Translations under genes and position numbers: made by a program
Assembly: GCA_001692895.1 (NCBI GenBank)
Contig: KV748266.1
Coordinates: 186,001 to 250,000, forward strand
DNA length: 64,000 nucleotides
From: Cenococcum geophilum 1.58
Taxonomy: Eukaryota; Ascomycota; Dothideomycetes; Gloniales; Gloniaceae
Reading direction: 5' to 3'
The notes under the pieces: model-generated
What the model was told of the DNA's origin: nothing
Databases searched by the model: none
What the model saw: the letters and a program-made list of their open reading frames with translations, nothing else
Shown here: one piece after another, positions 61,501 through 64,000 of the stretch
How positions within the stretch are numbered: the first letter of the stretch is position 1
How the letters are laid out: every line of letters starts with the position of its first letter

Positions 61501-64000
61501 ATATTTAAATTAGCTAAAGCGCGATGCGAATGCGGTTTTCTATTTATTACCTTCTTATATTTAGAGGCGGTTAAAGGCGGCGATAATATTAAGCTTGGTA
61601 TAGATTTTAGCTTGGCTAAGCCGCTTAAGAGTCTTACGTATAAGCGGTATAGGGTATTAGTTCTTAATCGTGATAGCGTTAAATCCTCTATAGTTAACGT
61701 AGAATTAAATACCTCCTCCTAGCTTCTTAGTAAGGAGGATAGGGGCGGCTGCTAGGGATATACTGGGGCGAATAAACCCTTTGTTAAGGTGTTTGTTAAT
61801 ATACTTTTTAACAACTAGAAGTTCATCTTTTAATATTAGGTAGGATCTCTTATAGGGTAGCGTTTTTCCTTATTTAATATTAATAGTATAGTTATTAGGT
61901 TAATGTGGGGGGAGTATATCTACGCTCTTTTATAAGCATACGTTAATAAAGTTATAGTACCTTTTAGGGAGGAGCTTGCGGAGTTCCTTGTTGGTAAGTC
62001 CTTTTTTAAGCTTTATAAACTTTTTAAAGTCTAAAGGTAAAAGTCCATAGAGTTCTACGGGGGCATTATTTTTTACGAGGTTAACTATATCTATCCTATT
62101 ACTATAGAGGACGTAGTTTTATTTTTTATTAAGCTTATATAGTCATAATTGGGAGGCTACGGTAACGGTCCAGCCTTTTCTATATACTATACGGTAGAAG
62201 GCCACGGCACTTACGTAGTGGCAGTTAGTTATGGGTAAGGTAATAAGGGGTTCCTTAGGTTAGTATTCTAGGGAGTAGATAGAGGCGGCTAGGCCATATC
62301 CTAGGCAGGTCTCTCTACAGTATTTAGAGTTAAAGGTTATTTCTTTCTTTTTCTAGTTAATAGCGGGGTTGTGTTATTTAAGCTAGTTTATTCCAAGGAT
62401 AATAGGGTAGTTAGTAAGTAGTATAATATAGGCCTAAAGTTCTTCCTGGTGCCTATTTATGTCTAGGTGGAGTTATACTATATAGGTAATCTTCTATGCG
62501 GTATAACTACCGTCGGCAAGTTATAGGGCGCGGGCTTTAGTAAGGGGTAAGGTAGGTAGGTTATAAGTACGCACAAATTAGGTATCTATAAATTTATTAG
62601 TAGCTCCGCAATTAATTATAGAATAGCTTTTATATTATTTTTTAGCAGTAGTTCCTATTACGGGTAAAACTATCTATTTCCGTCTATTTATCTTTACTAA
62701 GTTATTTATTAAGTAGGCCGATATATAGATCCCCTTATCATTAGGGCGTCCTAACCTACAACTTAGAGCTAGGACTTAGCGTTTTCCGTTTCCGTATTTA
62801 ACTTTACCGCTATTACTATATCTTTATCTTATACGGTAGTAGCACATAGCGATATATTTAGTATTTAAGGTACTAGGTTAGGTATTAGGCGGCAGCTACT
62901 AAACCTAGCTATTAGGTAGTTTAGGCTATAGCTATAATAGCCTTCTTAACAACATCTATAGCAACGCTTTAGCTTTTAGAGTAGCTCGCGTTCTCCGTCT
63001 AGTAGCTTCTACGGAAAGGTTGGTATAGAAAGGTCGATATTAGGACCAGTAGTATTACTTAGGGTAGTAAGCGTTAGTGGTTTAGTAGGTCCAGAGGGCT
63101 TCTATAGGGAGGTCTTTAGGTAGGGGTTTATAGTAGCGATCTAATTTAGTCGTCGTTTAATCTTCTATATGGCTGCTACCATATTATAAATATTATTGTA
63201 GTTATAGCTGGCGGCTGCGTAACTAAGGCAATAAGTGACTTTTTTAAGAAGATCTTCTTAGTCTTTAGTATTATCTTAGGCAAGGGCTCTGGTATATTCC
63301 TGGAATTTAATATAGAACTTATCGAATAATTTAGTAGGGCTTATTTTTAGGGCACGTAGTTTAGCTCGGTTGGTGGCTAGTAGGTTATAGTCGCGGTATA
63401 TTAGGTTGAGATTATTAAGGACTTCTTAGTAGGACTGCTACTTCCGGGGGCCATTAGTCTCCTATTAGGCGAAGAGTCTGTTAAACAGTATACCCTTTAT
63501 TCGCCTAATAATGTAGCCAATCTTAGTATCTTCCGTAGGAAAAAGGCAGGCGCTCTAAGTTAGTTTCTCGCGGATTTATATCTTTTAGTAGCTATATTCT
63601 TTACGGTCTCCCTAAAAAACTAGGGGATTAGGGTAATATATATTAGACCCTATAGTAGTAGCTTAGGTTCGGTCGTTATAGCTTTTATTATTGCTTTAGT
63701 AGGGGTTTTTATTAGGTAAGGCTGCTCGGCGCTAACCCTTCGTTAAGTATTAAGTAGGTAAAGTTGCTAGGGGCGTAAAGACTTAAGTGGCGTTATATAT
63801 AGTAGAGAGGTGTCTAACGTTGTTACAAATATGCTCATTAAGCTGAGATTATAGGTATTTAATTATGCCTTCTTTTTTAGTGACCGTAGTAATAAGTGCG
63901 ATCTTAGCCTTCTTTAACTATTAGACGTCGCGTTTAGATACATAGAGGTTATCTTCAGTTTCTTAACGCGTGTTATTAGCGAGCGCCTTACGAGCTTATA
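58329..64000 (-). mobile_element. Ty3/Gypsy chromovirus fossil on the minus strand, 5' end beyond the window
   Basis: Read right to left: gag (about 64000-62700) with a decayed zinc knuckle near 62960-62900; protease near 62632-62585 (GATNKFID); reverse transcriptase (61960-61070) with the Y-L-D-[DN] motif at about 61421-61394; RNase H (61060-60480); integrase (60470-59200) with the HHCC-type region near 60300-60180; and chromodomain (59065-58880). A 3' untranslated part follows, then a purine tract (complement of ACCCCCCCTCTTATAG at 58522-58537) and the 3' LTR (58329-58520). It is broken, with many RIP-type changes. It interrupts reverse transcriptase of the older Gypsy copy on +. The 5' LTR and target duplication partner lie beyond 64000. 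Confidence 0.85.

Overview
This window looks like a transposon graveyard from a filamentous ascomycete (Pezizomycotina). The sequence is A+T-rich and full of TpA. Almost every recognisable reading frame is peppered with TAG/TAA where Gln or Trp codons are expected. Diverged repeat pairs differ almost only by C/T and G/A transitions. This is the classic footprint of repeat-induced point mutation (RIP). I find no intact protein-coding gene, no tRNA or rRNA, and no CRISPR array. No reading frame is open over the length its family needs, so every coding entry below is a relic. Boundaries are approximate unless terminal repeats or target-site duplications (TSDs) fix them.

Layout. (1) 1-15840 holds relics of several genes around a Plavaka-type (CMC superfamily) DNA transposase on + (8557-11640). 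Around it lie an SNF2-like helicase relic on - (about 3480-6950), a 75-bp tandem array (2418-3455), four or five unrecognised gene relics, and simple tandem arrays at 15319-15760. I suggest, as inference, that this is one very large multi-gene transposon. (2) 15849-22241 is a decayed Ty3/Gypsy chromovirus followed by a second gag fragment of the same family, ending at a 93-bp palindrome. (3) 22350-33010 is a Helitron (Rep-helicase) on -, split by a complete-length Gypsy chromovirus (24833-30781, TSD GGCCC). It also carries a small 127-bp TG...CA insertion (24013-24139, TSD AAATA) that shows little RIP. (4) 33240-37938 holds two copies of an unusual foldback element whose inverted arms are arrays of a 12-bp unit. 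A Ty1/Copia fragment lies between the copies, and an 875-bp TIR element with eight GCATATGC palindromes sits inside the second copy. (5) 37939-42560 is A+T-rich and largely unassigned. (6) 42560-64000 is a stack of Gypsy elements: a truncated copy (42560-45355), an older copy (46079-58328) split by a full-length relative (47859-55818, TSD ATTAT), and a further chromovirus on - (58329 to beyond the window end) that cuts the older copy again.

The strongest candidates for something undescribed are the 12-bp-array foldback family with its GCATATGC-rich passenger, and the possible giant Plavaka-plus-SNF2 element. A short CGGCAATCT-like motif also recurs in otherwise unrelated elements. All family calls come from reading motifs by eye; no database search was run.
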